Shown here one piece after another: positions 20,905-32,536 of a stretch of 64,000 nucleotides of DNA. Where the stretch lies: assembly GCF_907164915.1 (NCBI RefSeq), contig NC_061867.1:45232242-45296241 (forward strand). The letters run 5' to 3'. Origin of the DNA: Impatiens glandulifera (Eukaryota > Streptophyta > Magnoliopsida > Ericales > Balsaminaceae). The number at the start of each line of letters is the position of its first letter. The stretch's first letter is position 1. The position numbers and the translations under genes are program-made. The notes beneath the pieces are model-generated. The model had not been told where the DNA came from. It saw only the letters and a program-made list of their open reading frames with translations, and made no database searches.

Positions 20905-22140
20905 ATGTTTAGCCGGATCAGATTTTTCATCTCGGATTTTTGTAATTCGAATAATACTCATATCCACTGGTGGGTTGTTTGTTATTCATATTCTCCGATT
21001 GTATTATTGATCTTTTCTCAAATTTGTGTTTGTCTCCTTCTGAACAAAAAAAAATGAAATAATCGAATATGAAGTTATTTTTTATTTTTCAGCAAAGAGT
21101 TACCAGTACTGGTATTTCATATAAAGACCCTTTTATATGTATTCTGTCATAATTTGTATAAGTTTTTAACTATTTTGATCATATATGTGGATTGTTCATC
21201 ATCATTTTATTCGGCCCTTCATCGTTCTGGAACTTGACTAAGTTCGTTTTTAGAGTGATCCTTAACGAATTGTATAATCGTTGGATCTTTTCCATTAAGA
21301 ATTTTATTTTTATAAATTGTTAATACAATTTTATTTCTAACTATCAATGGTTTATTTTGATTTTGTTTATATTATTTTGTATTATTTATTAATTAATTTT
21401 TTATGTTTAAATTTCAATTGAAAATAATAAAAAAATAATACTTTATCACCCAAAAAAAATTAAAAAAAGAATTATTAGTCAACAAGTAACTTAATTGAAG
21501 ATAAGTTAATAATAGAGAATCAAACTTAAAATGAAAATAGTAAAACATTAGTCAAAAGTATTTTAGATTAAATATTTTCAAATTCCCAACATTTTTAAAT
21601 AACTTCATTAATAAATCATATATAATAAAAAAAGAAATCATGACAATAAAATAATTTATTAAGTTAAATGAAAGAAATATGATAAAAAAAAAGTAATTGA
21701 CAAAAATGTAAAACTATTAATATTATGTTGGCCAAACAAACATTCTGATTAACATACAATTATGATTTTTTATGAAAACAAAACCATTAAAACAATATAT
21801 TTCCTAGAATCATTATTTTTGGATGTTAAAGAGAAGGTTAATTCATTATAAACTTGGAAAAAGTATTATCTGAAATAAGATTCCCTGAAGATAACTTGAG
21901 ATTACAAATTTTATTGGGTAAGTAAACCAAGATTTTAGAATAAAAATGGACACATTAAGTACCAAACTAACACTCCACCGAGTGTTTTGTGAATTCTTGA
22001 ACCAAGAAAATTGAAGAGAAAGTGCTAGACTAGGTTCAACGTCTGTTCCTAGACATAGAGATAGGATAGATACAGAAAAGATCTGGTATGTGGGTCATTT
22101 TGGAATTTTGAGCATGATTTCTCTAATTTTACATTCTTAA

Positions 22141-22190
22141 AGTATCTTATTCTTTTAGCTTCCCCATGCACACAATTGCAGCCATGTACA
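22141..22190 (+). promoter_or_regulatory. Conserved MIR395 upstream block, copy B
   Basis: 'TATCTTATTCTTTTAGC' then CATGCACACAATTGCA; nearly identical to copy A. Confidence 0.65.
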
Positions 22191-22225
22191 CAGCTCAAAT
22201 TACTCCCAGCTTGTCCACAGAAAGC

Positions 22226-22232
22226 TATAAAT
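22226..22232 (+). promoter_or_regulatory. TATA box of MIR395 copy B
   Basis: TATAAAT in the context agctataaattgg, 147 bp before the mature miRNA as in copy A. Confidence 0.65.
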
Positions 22233-22298
22233 TGGATTTGGTTTCACATAATAATTGGATCATCAAGAAAATAGAACCCATAAGGTGAAGGAGTTAAT

Positions 22299-22403
22299 TG
22301 TCCCCTTGAGTTTCCCTTTGACACTTCAATGAGAATTGTAATTATAACTCCAATGGAGATATTAACAATCTACTGAAGTGTTTGGGGGAACTTAAGGTGG
22401 CAC
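22299..22403 (+). ncRNA. MIR395: MIR395 copy B: microRNA395 precursor
   Basis: The mature miRNA at 22373-22393 is identical to copy A, including the terminal T. The 5' arm (about 22301-22333, 'ccccttgagtttccctttgacacttcaatgag') differs from copy A by a G to T change. The loop differs at a few bases. It is a sister of copy A within the duplicated block Y, now 10.5 kb away because of the copia insertion and other DNA. Function as for the family: sulfate-assimilation control through ATP sulfurylase and sulfate-transporter mRNAs. Confidence 0.93.
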
Positions 22404-22669
22404 TTAACATGATAGAAGTTCATAACACATCAAATGTTTTTCAAATTTAGAGTGGATCTTAATTAGTATTAAACATTTCTTTTTCCAGAAGGTAACATGA
22501 CCCCACAACCATGACTTTTCGCTTCCATTTAAGAAGTTCTAAATAAGAATCGAACTCGTAATTTTCGGTCTCATAGGAACTACGTACTTTTAGCACTTGA
22601 GATACCTTCTTCAAATATAAGTTAATTAAATTATTGTTGGCGTAATTGAATTGTACTTTATACAACAAG

Positions 22670-23470
22670 TTAATTGTTTTATGAGAATCAATTTAGTTGT
22701 TGTGCTTAACATAATTCGCCTCAACATCTATTTTTCTTTTTACACTATTTTTATATCTGTCTTTAAATAATTTCGTTTGTAGCAGGAATTTTCATTTTAA
22801 CTTTGTTTAATATGTGTCTTTAAGTAAGAACTCTATCGGCTATTTTCATATATGTCTAACGCAAGCAAAATCATGTCACCAATTCAACAACTTAGATTTC
22901 CTCATACTCATCTATAGATCATTATATATATAAGTTGTCACGACTCCATCAAATTAATGAGGCAATCTCAAATTAATGAAAAATAAAAATGATGGTTGGC
23001 TGAGAAATTTTAGTCGACCCAAGAGTTTACCCTGCAGGTTTCGACGACAACAAAGTTTTAATTTGATGATGATATATGCTTTGATTGGATCGGGCTTAAT
23101 ACAAAAATTAATATAGAAGGTTCAAAATCAAAATAGACAAGTACACTCTCGTTGCGTACCGTTTAGTATCTAAGGAGTTATGGTGTCACGAATTTATAGT
23201 TGCAGAATGAATTTGAGATAAAGATTTGACAGAAGTAGAGGTTTCAATCGTAACTTTAGTCTCGAATGAAATTGGATTCTAGGTGTGTGTTAATTGAGTT
23301 CATGAATAAACTTGTAAAAGACTTTGCCAACTAGTTATTTTACTAACTAATATTATTAAAGATTAGCAGCTTAATTGAGTTAAACATTTTTAAAAAAAAT
23401 CTAGTCGTGAGTTATTATTACTTTTAAAAATCTTCTTCAAACGCGGTTTGGTGATACAGTGTGTATGGAT
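22670..23470 (+). repeat. Duplicated block X, copy 2
   Basis: Partner of 7480-8600. It lies immediately right of block Y copy 2. Confidence 0.65.
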
Positions 23471-24250
23471 ATTTTAAAATTTAATGTCAATCTTGTTTTA
23501 TCAATAATATTTTTGTTTTACCTCTGATTGCGACGGTTTTTGAACTGTTGCGTTGGTAATTCGCAAATCTTCTTCCCAGTATTTTGTTTCTAGAATTTGG
23601 TACACATGAAATTTGACCACCTTTTGTTGGATAATTGCATAAGAAAAAATATTTAATACATTCTATTTGTTGAAATTTATCTCAAACAACTTTTCATTTT
23701 TCTCATATGAGATTGTCTACCATTAGTTTGACAAGAACTATTTCCATATTAATTTAACTTTTGTAGATCTTTATAATCAAATTCGTTGTGTTTGTGTTGA
23801 CATGCATTAAGATAGCGAACTTTTTTTTATCTCCTGTTTTGTTTAACCAAGAGAAAGAATGTAGCACAACGTTTTTTGTGAGTAGCTAGGAATTGAAAAA
23901 ATACAATAGTCCATATATAATGAAATGATGAAAGTTGATTAAACAAAACAACTATGAACTCATTTTACTAACCTCTCAAAAGCTTTATGAGGGCTCAATT
24001 TAGTTCCCAGTTGTGTTGATCATTCATAATCATTTATCTAGCAAAAGTATTGAAACAAAAGTATGAGGATACAAGTTATAAGTTATGAATCAAATAAACT
24101 ATAAAACAAATCTCCAATAAGTTATTGAAGATAACAAAAAAATTAATTATAAGACAAATCTTGTGGAAGAGCACAAAGTTTGACTCTAGATAACAGAGGG
24201 GATTCAATGTATTTACTCCTTCGGTTAATTTAAATTTTTTTTTCACTTTC
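23471..24250. other. AT-rich interval with no gene seen
   Basis: No ORF, RNA or repeat of note was recognised. Confidence 0.45.
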
Positions 24251-24379
24251 TGTCACGCCCGAACTAAACAAATTAAGCGTGCACAAGGGGAAGTTACATA
24301 GATGGCGGGATTGGGTTGCAGCCAGGTTATTAAAACTTTATATATATAGTCCCGATGACTTGAGTGTTGAACTATATAA
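24251..24379. repeat. LTR-like terminus (TGTCACGCCC) fragment
   Basis: TGTCACGCCC plus 'gaactaaacaaat' matches the start of the LTR-like sequence at 28631. After about 35 bp the two diverge, so this is a related end and not a proven partner LTR. Confidence 0.4.
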
Positions 24380-24387
24380 CGGAGGCA

Positions 24388-24691
24388 CAGGACCGGCCCT
24401 GAGAATTTGGGGCCTATGTAAATTTAAATTTTGGACTCCTAAAATAGTTTAAAAAAAATTGAAATTTTAATTAATAAAATAAAATATAACTAATTAATAT
24501 ATTATAATACGAGACTAAAAATAAGATAAAAAAGTTATTTTTATAATATATATTTAATATTAAAAGAGAAAAAAAGAAAAAATAATATTAATAATATAAT
24601 ATTATTAAATATAAAAAATGGAGGGTCTATAAAAATGGGGCCAGTCTATAAAAATGGGGCCAATGCAACTGCATTGGTTGCTTTACCCCTA
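24388..24691. mobile_element. Non-autonomous hAT-like element (MITE), 304 bp
   Basis: Flanked by a perfect 8-bp duplication CGGAGGCA (24380-24387 and 24692-24699), the size made by hAT transposases. It begins CAGGACCGGCCCTGAG and ends CTTTACCCCTA; the terminal inverted repeats are weak. A related copy in reverse orientation lies at 35755-36035. It has no coding capacity. Confidence 0.7.
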
Positions 24692-24712
24692 CGGAGGCAG
24701 ACTATCTAACCT

Positions 24713-25660
24713 GATTTTAAAATATAATAATTATTAATTACATATTAGTATAAATTAATATATAAATAAGATTTATTTATATAAGGTTAGAATATAAGAA
24801 ATTATATATAAAATAATATTAATTATATAAAAGTATTATTTATTTTAAAATTACATTTATATGATCATTATATGTTATATTTTATTAATTTCAATATAAT
24901 TAATATTATAATTTACTTATAAGATAAAAATAAAATAATTATTTATATAAATATAGGGTTATAGTCTTTTATATGTCCTTAATTTTATAAAAATTATTTC
25001 AATTTTAATTTCTTTATTATATTTTAAAATATAATAATAATTAATTATATAAATAATATTATTATTATTATTATTATAAACTAATATATAAATAAATTTT
25101 ATTTATATAATTATAAAAGTTAAAGTATAAGAAATTATATAAAAAATAATATAAATCATATAAGTATTATTTATTTTAAAACTACATTTATAGTTGTATA
25201 TTATTTTTTTATTAATTTAAATATAATTAACAATACTAAGATAAAGATTAAAATAATAATTTATATAAATATAAATGTATAGTCTTTTAGATTTTTTAAT
25301 TTTTAATTAATTTTAAACTATTTCAAAAATTTATAAAAAGTATAAATTAATATTTAAACAAGTTAGAAAAGTTATATTTATTTGGTTCGATTATTTAAAT
25401 AAATAAATTGATATATTTTTTTATTATTTTAAAACGATTTATAGACATTAATATTTTCTAATTGTCTTTTCGAGTTTCTACTCACTTAATAATCGATTTT
25501 AACAATGATTTTACATTTTCTTCTTAATTTTATAAAATTTATTACAATTTTAATTTCTTGATTATATTTTAAAATATAATAATAATTAATTATATAAATA
25601 GTGATATTATTGTTATTATAAATTAATATATAAATAAAATTTATTTATATATTATTATTA
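24713..25660. repeat. Diverged AT-rich tandem repeat, about three units
   Basis: Units begin near 24713, 25020 and 25565 with 'attttaaaatataataat.attaatta' and continue with 'taatatataaataa..tttatttat'. Unit spacing is unequal (about 307 and 545 bp). No gene. Confidence 0.55.
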
Positions 25661-25869
25661 TTTTTTTTAAAAAGGTCCATTTATATTAAAAATGAAAAAT
25701 AAATTGTTTAAGGAAAACGAAAAAACATGACAGGAAAATAATAAATAAAAATAAGAAAAAACAATACTTAATAAGTTATCGAGGTCGTAAATTCTCAAAA
25801 AAAAAATGATTAACTCCCCAACAGACTCAACTACCTTTTCTAAACGAATCTCAGAAAACATATAATAAT

Positions 25870-26700
25870 AGTATTATGAATGATACGTATCGAATGACTA
25901 CGATCATTAAAAGTTTGACCATTTCTCTCAAACTAAATAGTCCACCAAAGAATAATTGAGATGGTAACCCAAATATATAGGTCTATCATATCAGTCGCAT
26001 CTATCTAAATGTCCAATCAACTACCTAAAGACTCGGGCATCACCTAATAAATCATAGTAATACTCCACAAAAGACTCTAAATATTAGTCACCCATCGATA
26101 ATGCAAAAATAAATGAGTTGTTGATTCAGCTTCTTCTTGACAAATACGACTAAGCATAATACAACATTTTTTCATGCACATATCATCTGTTAGAATTGCA
26201 CCATGAATAACGCTCCATCAAAAGAACGAGATTTTGGATGAAATTTTTGACTCCCAAAGTATTTTCCCAATAAAAGTTATATGGAATCATTTTAGCAAAC
26301 AACTTTTAGCAATGCCCCACATAAAAACTATCCATATCTTGTCAACGCATAATATCTTGTTCAGATGGGGACACTTGTTTGGGTCATACTAAAAGTTCAA
26401 CTCTAATATGGGACGAAGTCTCCATAATGTTTAATCTCCTTCTATATCTAATTCGGCTAGCAAAACCACTAGACCAATGATGAAACATGTCATTAACTAT
26501 GGCATTTCTACATATAGCAATGGAAGCAAACACAAGATACATTATAGCTAGGATTTTGATACTACACCAAATGTCGTCCGAAAATCTAATCGAATAACCA
26601 TCCCCCACAATGAATCTAGACTGCACACGAAAACATTTCCACATAAGATAAATTCCCCTCCAAATGATATTTTGGTGAACCAACCAGACCAATCATTACC
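25870..26700 (-). pseudogene. LINE C-terminal zinc-binding (zf-RVT) remnant
   Basis: The open part 26384-26692 (102 codons) shows 'IIWRGIYLMWKCF..QSRFIVGDGYSIRFSDDIWC', the region after the L1 polymerase. Further along the same strand, out of frame, a cysteine-rich 'CMKKCCIMLSRICQ' stretch and 'STTHLF'-like residues mark the zf-RVT domain. Many stops. Confidence 0.7.
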
Positions 26701-26884
26701 ATATACTATATTTGATTATCGATTCCCAAAGACTATTCAGTTCCATTGCAAATCTACTACACTATTTTGATAGAAGATCTTTATTAAAAGAAATAAGATC
26801 TCGAATATCTAGACCTCCTTGATCTTTAAAACATTTAACTTTATCCTAACTAACTAGATGACAAAACGATAAGTTAGAAGATCC

Positions 26885-27665
26885 TCATAAAAATTTACAC
26901 ATTATTCTCTCCATTTTCACCGCCACTCTCTTGAGGAGAATGAATAACGACATCATATATGTGGGCATAAATGACAACACGCTCTTAATGAAGATTACCC
27001 GGTCCCCTTTAGAGATTATTTTACTTTTCCATCTAGACAAATTACATTTCATTTTAGTGATAATTGGATCCCAATAGACCTTAGATCGTAATTTAGCGCA
27101 TAATGACATACCAAGATACGTTGACGGAAGATCACCAATTTCGAACCCCAACACATTTGTCAATTTTATCCTTCTTCTTTTTAAAACAGAATTTGAAAAA
27201 AAATAGATGTCTAACTTATTAAGATTAACTCGAAGACCGGAACATGCACCGATTAACCATAAAATATCTCGAAGGTGTTTAAAACTCTTATAAGTAGCTT
27301 GAACCATGCATAACGTGTCATTAATAAAAAAACAAATGTGATATGGTAAATGAGTATCTTCTTGACCCAAAACTCACTCCACGGAGAAGTCCTGAATTTT
27401 CTATGAAAATCATCAATTTTAGAGAGCTTTCATAACAATGACGAAAAAAAATGAGAGAGTGGATCACTCTGTCTGATCCCACTAGAGCTCTCGAAAAATC
27501 CCTAAGAACTTCCATTAACAATGACATAAACTTAACCGTCGAGAGGAAAAATCTAATCCGACCAATCCATTTTGCACTCATTCCTATTTTGTCCATTATA
27601 TTAAATAAAAATTCCCAATTGACACAATTATAAGTTTTTTCGATGTCTGACTTGACAAAAGCACA
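26885..27665 (-). pseudogene. LINE reverse transcriptase remnant
   Basis: On the - strand the piece 27321-27596 has 'MDKIGMSAKWIGRI' and 'LSTVKFMSLLMEV' of the L1 polymerase. The piece 26885-27370 (161 codons) follows with 'CFFINDTLCMVQA' at the position of the F-A-D-D catalytic box. There the usual A-D-D reads I-N-D, so one catalytic aspartate is lost. After that come 'GLRVNLNKLDIYF', 'DLPSTYLGMSLCAK' and 'LSRWKSKIISKGDRVIFIKSVLSFMPTY', all standard plant L1 landmarks. Frameshifts join the pieces. Confidence 0.85.
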
Positions 27666-27689
27666 TTTTCACCTTTTGAATTAGTTGAG

Positions 27690-28600
27690 TTAATGCACTC
27701 ATTTTTCACCCCCATTATCTATGATTCACCATTGGATTTTTGCCTCAATTTTTTAACGAGAATGATCCTTGAGAACTCATTGAAAAACTTTGTTTCCTTT
27801 TTGTTCGTCTTCAATTAATTTAGTTGCATTCATATTCATTTCAATCAATAATGATTTTTCAACCATTGCACTAAATGTATTAATCTGAAATGGAACCAAT
27901 ATTTATCGAATATGAGGTTGTAAACCCATCTCAAACTTCATCGTCTTGCCTGTTTCATCTTTGATCCATCTTCCAATAAATTTGGTGAGCTCGAAGAACT
28001 TGACTAGATATTTTTACACTATCATCGCTCTTTCCTCAAGTTTTACGAACTCTACTTCTTTTTGTTGACGAGTATTGTGGGAAAATAATTATCGTAGAAC
28101 AAGTTCTTAAACTTGTTCCATGAAATTGTAGCAACTTCTTGCACATGTGCCATCTTCTCTACTTTCCACAAATCCCGCGCATTTTCATGCAATTGATACA
28201 CAATGAAAAATACCTTCTCATTGTCATCGCATTCTAGTAATTCAAACATCATTTCCATCTCTTCTAACCATTTATCAGCCTTCAAATGTTCCATATGTCC
28301 TTCGAAAAATGGTGGAGGTAACTTTTTGAATTCCTTAAAATTCTTGAAATTCTTGAAATTCTTATGTAATGCATGTTTTTCTGTTGGTGTTGTTGCTCCA
28401 CTCTAACATTCTCCCTTTCTTCACTTGTACCATATTTTTAGGAATTTGTGTCAGACATATTATTTTTCTTCGAGGAAGATTTAAAAGTACTTCATTATCC
28501 TCCATACCTATAATATTCAAATCACTCATAAACATGATTTCCCAAATGATTTGTATATCTATATCATATTTGTTTTGGAACTACATCCTTAATATTTGAG
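27690..28600 (-). pseudogene. Ty3/gypsy gag remnant
   Basis: On the - strand the ORF 28052-28294 (80 codons) reads 'KADKWLEEMEMMFELLECDDNEK' then 'ENARDLWKVEK', 'ISWNKFKNLFYDNYFP', a clear Retrotrans_gag domain of plant gypsy elements. Further 3' (to about 27690) is degraded gag continuing with 'FVKLEERAM', 'LQPHIR' and stops. It meets the truncated LINE at about 27670, so one element has interrupted or deleted the other. No protease or polymerase remains. Confidence 0.8.
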
Positions 28601-28610
28601 GTAAACTTTA

Positions 28611-28950
28611 TTCTCTAATACCAAAAAAACTGTCACGCCCTGAACTAAACAAATGAGGTGTGCAGTCGCCGCATGCATTATACATACAAAATAGACTAAC
28701 AAAACTCTTTAAGTATTGACATAATAGACTAAGACCTTCATCATCAAAAGTTTTAAACTTACATAATTTTTTTTGTCACTTCAACATTAGTTCAAAATAA
28801 ATGATGACAAAAACTATATTTTCCTATTTGTACACTCTCTATACATCTATACTAATACAAAATAAAGAGTTAAATTTCTTTACCGGGTAGTCTAAATATA
28901 TACCGTCTTATTTCCAATCGTCCTCCTAACTAATCTTTGTTTTGATTTGA
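28611..28950 (-). repeat. 5' LTR remnant and primer site of the gypsy element
   Basis: 'ctctaataccaaa' at about 28613-28625 is the reverse complement of a tRNA-Met-type primer site (TGGTAT.AGAG). TGTCACGCCC at 28631 begins the LTR as seen on the + strand. The outer end was not found; 28950 is a rough limit. Confidence 0.5.
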
Positions 28951-30540
28951 AAAAATCCATTTAAATGGATGGGCTAAACACGCCCCCGTAAGAAAATCAC
29001 ATTTTTCTACGGCTGGATAAAAAAGTATCTATAACTTGATAGAAAACCAATTACTACATTGATGTAGAAATTTTTTATCAAAAAATCGTATATGTACTTA
29101 AAATAGCTCTAGGATGAAGATAATGATTGTGGTATCGTAATAACTTAATAATAAGCCATCTATCAAGACATGAAAGTCTTGTATAGACGCAATAGTCATC
29201 AATCAGGTGACAAGTTCTGTACCTGGATAAATGTTAAGTGTGTTTATGGGCTATTTGTTTAACCCGCGTGGATTACTCGCACTCCATAGGAGAAGCGGAA
29301 GCCAATGTTCTAAAAAAATTTCCTCTAGTCTTCTTTGTTTTATTTTTTTTTATATTTGATATTTTAAATGCCTCAAAATTATTTTTACAAAATTTAAATA
29401 AAAATATGAAATGCGTTTAAAATATTTTTAGAACATTTAATAAAAACATATTTCATTAAAGACTTGTTTTAATTTATTTTTAAATCTAACCCCTTTAATT
29501 GATATTTTTAGGTATTGATTTTTATAATTTTCGACATCAATAACATCTGATATTTTTATAATTTGATGGCATTTTCCTGTTAGTTGTCTGCAACAATTGC
29601 TATAAGCTCCGTGAAATTGGTAATTCCAAAATGAAGATCGACATCTTGGAACTCTTTGGATTCCATAGACAGAAAATGACTAATATAATATATAACAGTT
29701 GGGATCAAATTGTTTGGTTTGGTGTTTGCACTTTGCACACCGCGCACTCAACTTTCTTGGATTCCATTGATGTAAAGAAACGAGAGTTAATAATCAAATT
29801 TATAAAGGATGTTTAAGGGATGGATAGTTTTGATATTGTGATATACCTTTGGAGAATCCCTTCTTTATATATAGAGTATATGAGAAAAAGTTTAATTAAT
29901 GGGTGGTTGAATTTTAGGAAAAAAACTTTATAATAAATAAATAGTAAGATAACAATTTGTAATCTCCTATAATAAATAGGAATAAATAAATCATTGGTTA
30001 TCCTTAACTAAAATGTTGTAATATATATTTATCAAAAGAACCATCATTGTCTTTTTATTGCGACTAGGACATTAATTAGATATCCAAAACTAATATGAAT
30101 ATTTGTACATTCATTCCTTAGCCGATAAGAAGAATTTTTCCTTGTTTGTTTAAATAATATCAAGATGAAGGTCGATGAATAAATTGAACAAGAGCCGAAG
30201 TGGGGCCCCTCGGTGTTGCCATATAGAAAAACAGGACCATGTCAAACGAAATCATTTCATGATAAAATGCCTAAAAAAGTTCAAATGGAATAAATCAAAA
30301 TATAAAATTATATTTAATTTATTTTAATATTATTAGTTATATATTGTATCCAAATATCCAAATAATCCACATTTTATATCAAATGTTTTTTAAATGACTA
30401 GCTAATTTATTATTCAAATCATCCTACATCAAACAAATCTCATATTCCCAAAATGATGTTCTTACCTCTTCTTTGTATGTATCCTATCTCTAAGACTAGA
30501 TCTAAGTCTAACATATCTTGTTAAGGCTCTTTGTAAGTAT
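28951..30540. other. Interval with no gene seen
   Basis: AT-rich with short chance ORFs and no recognised repeat. Confidence 0.4.
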
Positions 30541-30544
30541 TTTG

Positions 30545-31215
30545 ATGGGAATTATTTGAGATGATTTCAAATATTTTGTATCTAACCCAAACTCATTTTC
30601 TCTCCAACCGATACCAATACTTAAACCCTTTTTTCCCTCCAACCGATACTCAATCACAAACTCAAAATCGGTTTTCTCCAATTTTTCATCTCTCACAAAC
30701 CCATTTATGCGTTTGCACGGTACATAATCTCAAAAAAAAAATTCGTTTATAATTTAACCCAAGACTTAATTTAGGTTAATTTTATACATTAAACTTATTA
30801 TATAATTTATTGTTTAAATTTATTTATATAATTTAATTTATTTATATAATATTTTTTATATAACATAAATTTATAATAATATTTAAAAAATTATAATAAT
30901 GTTAAAAAAAATATAATACTGTTAAAAAAACAATTATAATAATATTAAAAAATTATAATAATGAACAATATTTAATGATGTTTATTTTAAAATAATTGGG
31001 TGATATTTAAATATTGCGTAATTTATAATATTATAAAATATATGAGATAATATTAAAAAGTTAAAAAAGTTGAAATAAATAAGAATATTATAAGAATATT
31101 CTTTTGGGTTTAAGAATAAGTTTTCGGTTGGAGATTAACATTTATATCAATATGAGTTTGAAAATAATTTTTTTCATGGAGAAGGTAATAATGAATTTGG
31201 AATTATCATTATTTT
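30545..31215. mobile_element. Possible foldback/MITE-like element with long imperfect inverted arms
   Basis: The left arm (about 30545-30645) contains 'cccaaactcattttctctccaaccga...cttaaaccc'. The right arm (about 31105-31210), on the other strand, contains 'tcaaactcat...tctccaaccga...cttaaaccc'. Both arms also share 'ggaattat' near the outer ends. The centre is AT-rich and non-coding. No target duplication was established. Confidence 0.45.
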
Positions 31216-32121
31216 GTATCTATATATATATTATAAATGGTCCGATTTTGAAGAAATTTTCTTGACCGCAAGGATGTAATGTATTATACTCTACCGCTAA
31301 ACAATAGTTCTATATATATATTTTTATATATATTTTGTTATTGTGGTTCATCTGAGACTCTTGCATATATCTTCGAACATAGTACTTTTTTTTTAAAATG
31401 ATACGATGAAATAGTAAAAGCAAAAATCACCTTGTCAAATTTCTTTCCTCAACCAAGACACCAAAGATAGTCATTCAATGAAAAACGTTCGCATGCAACT
31501 CAGGAGAATTCACAAACAATAAATATTGTTACAAATCACAATGAAGGAGTAGGTGAACAAGATTTTCCTCATCTTTTTACATAACACGACTAATCAAAGT
31601 GACTACATCATGCTTCAATTTGACAATTTGGTCGATTTGGTAGCGTAATATTTCTAATTTTTTAAATAAATTTATAAAACATATTATTATATCAACAAAA
31701 AATAATTTAATGTAAACGAATTGACTAATAAATTATCTTTGTTCAAATCTTGATATATGCTTATTTTTTTTATAAAAAAATTATGATTAGGGGAGGGTCA
31801 GCTGGGGGTGCCAAGGCTGCTCTTGTTTAGCCATACATTGGATTGGGCAGTATGTAATAAAAGAAATTGTATATCAAATTATTTTGATTGATTTCAGATT
31901 TCAATTTGATCTGTAATTGAATGTAAATATTGCATTTTTATCTCTATGTATATTCCAGTGTAACACAATTTTAATTCATTAAAAAATGTGAAATATCCTT
32001 TGGTCAAGAAAATTAAAGAGTTAAAAAAGTCTTCCCTTTACAATAGAAAATGCTAGATTAGGTTCAAAAGTTTAATGTCTCCAATAAAAATAAATAGACC
32101 ACAATCTTAAATAAAACTAAA
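31216..32121. other. Interval with no gene seen
   Basis: AT-rich; no repeat or RNA gene was recognised before the tRNA gene. Confidence 0.4.
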
Positions 32122-32195
32122 TAGTCCCGGCGGGGCTCGAACCCGCGACCTTCGGCTCATAAGACCAACGCTCTAACCAACTGAGCTACGGGACT
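32122..32195 (-). tRNA. tRNA-Ile (anticodon UAU)
   Basis: On the - strand the sequence folds as a full cloverleaf. The acceptor AGTCCCG pairs with CGGGACT over 7 bp, and the D arm is GCTC...GAGC. The anticodon stem TTGGT/GCCGA has two G-U pairs, and the loop is CTTATGA. The T arm is GCGGG-TTCGAGC-CCCGC. The anticodon is TAT (plus-strand 32159-32161), decoding AUA isoleucine. There is no intron and no encoded CCA. A T-run (AAAA on the + strand at 32113-32116) just downstream can end Pol III transcription. The GC-rich gene stands out in AT-rich DNA. Confidence 0.9.
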
Positions 32196-32437
32196 TACGT
32201 TTTTCAATTTAATCAGGTATATTAAAGTTTAGTTTACATAACTCTTTTTTTATTCATTTTTATGTGTAATTGCAAAGTTATCATTTAAAACAATCTATAG
32301 CCTCTTATATTATGTTCCAGGAAACTAGAGATGGGTAAAGAGTTAGATAGGACAAAAGCCTAACCGTTTTAAAATCATACTGTCTTTTCTTTTGTATTCA
32401 AATCCTAAAATGTTGGGTTTGGGGGTTATATTTGAAA

Positions 32438-32440
<3 letters not shown>

Positions 32441-32535
<95 letters not shown>
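32441..32535. repeat. (TA)n microsatellite
   Basis: About 47 uninterrupted TA units. Confidence 0.95.

Positions 32536-32536
<1 letters not shown>

Larger units (their letters stand above)
20905..22460 (+). repeat. Duplicated block Y, copy 2 (contains MIR395 copy B)
   Basis: Partner of 10385-12010 in the same orientation, with small indels throughout. Confidence 0.8.
25661..27665 (-). mobile_element. 5'-truncated L1-type LINE
   Basis: Reads on the - strand. It begins inside the reverse transcriptase near 27665 and ends at a T-run on the + strand near 25661, which would be its poly(A) tail. The order reverse transcriptase then zinc-binding tail domain is that of plant L1. 5' truncation is typical. 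No target-site duplication was resolved. Confidence 0.75.
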
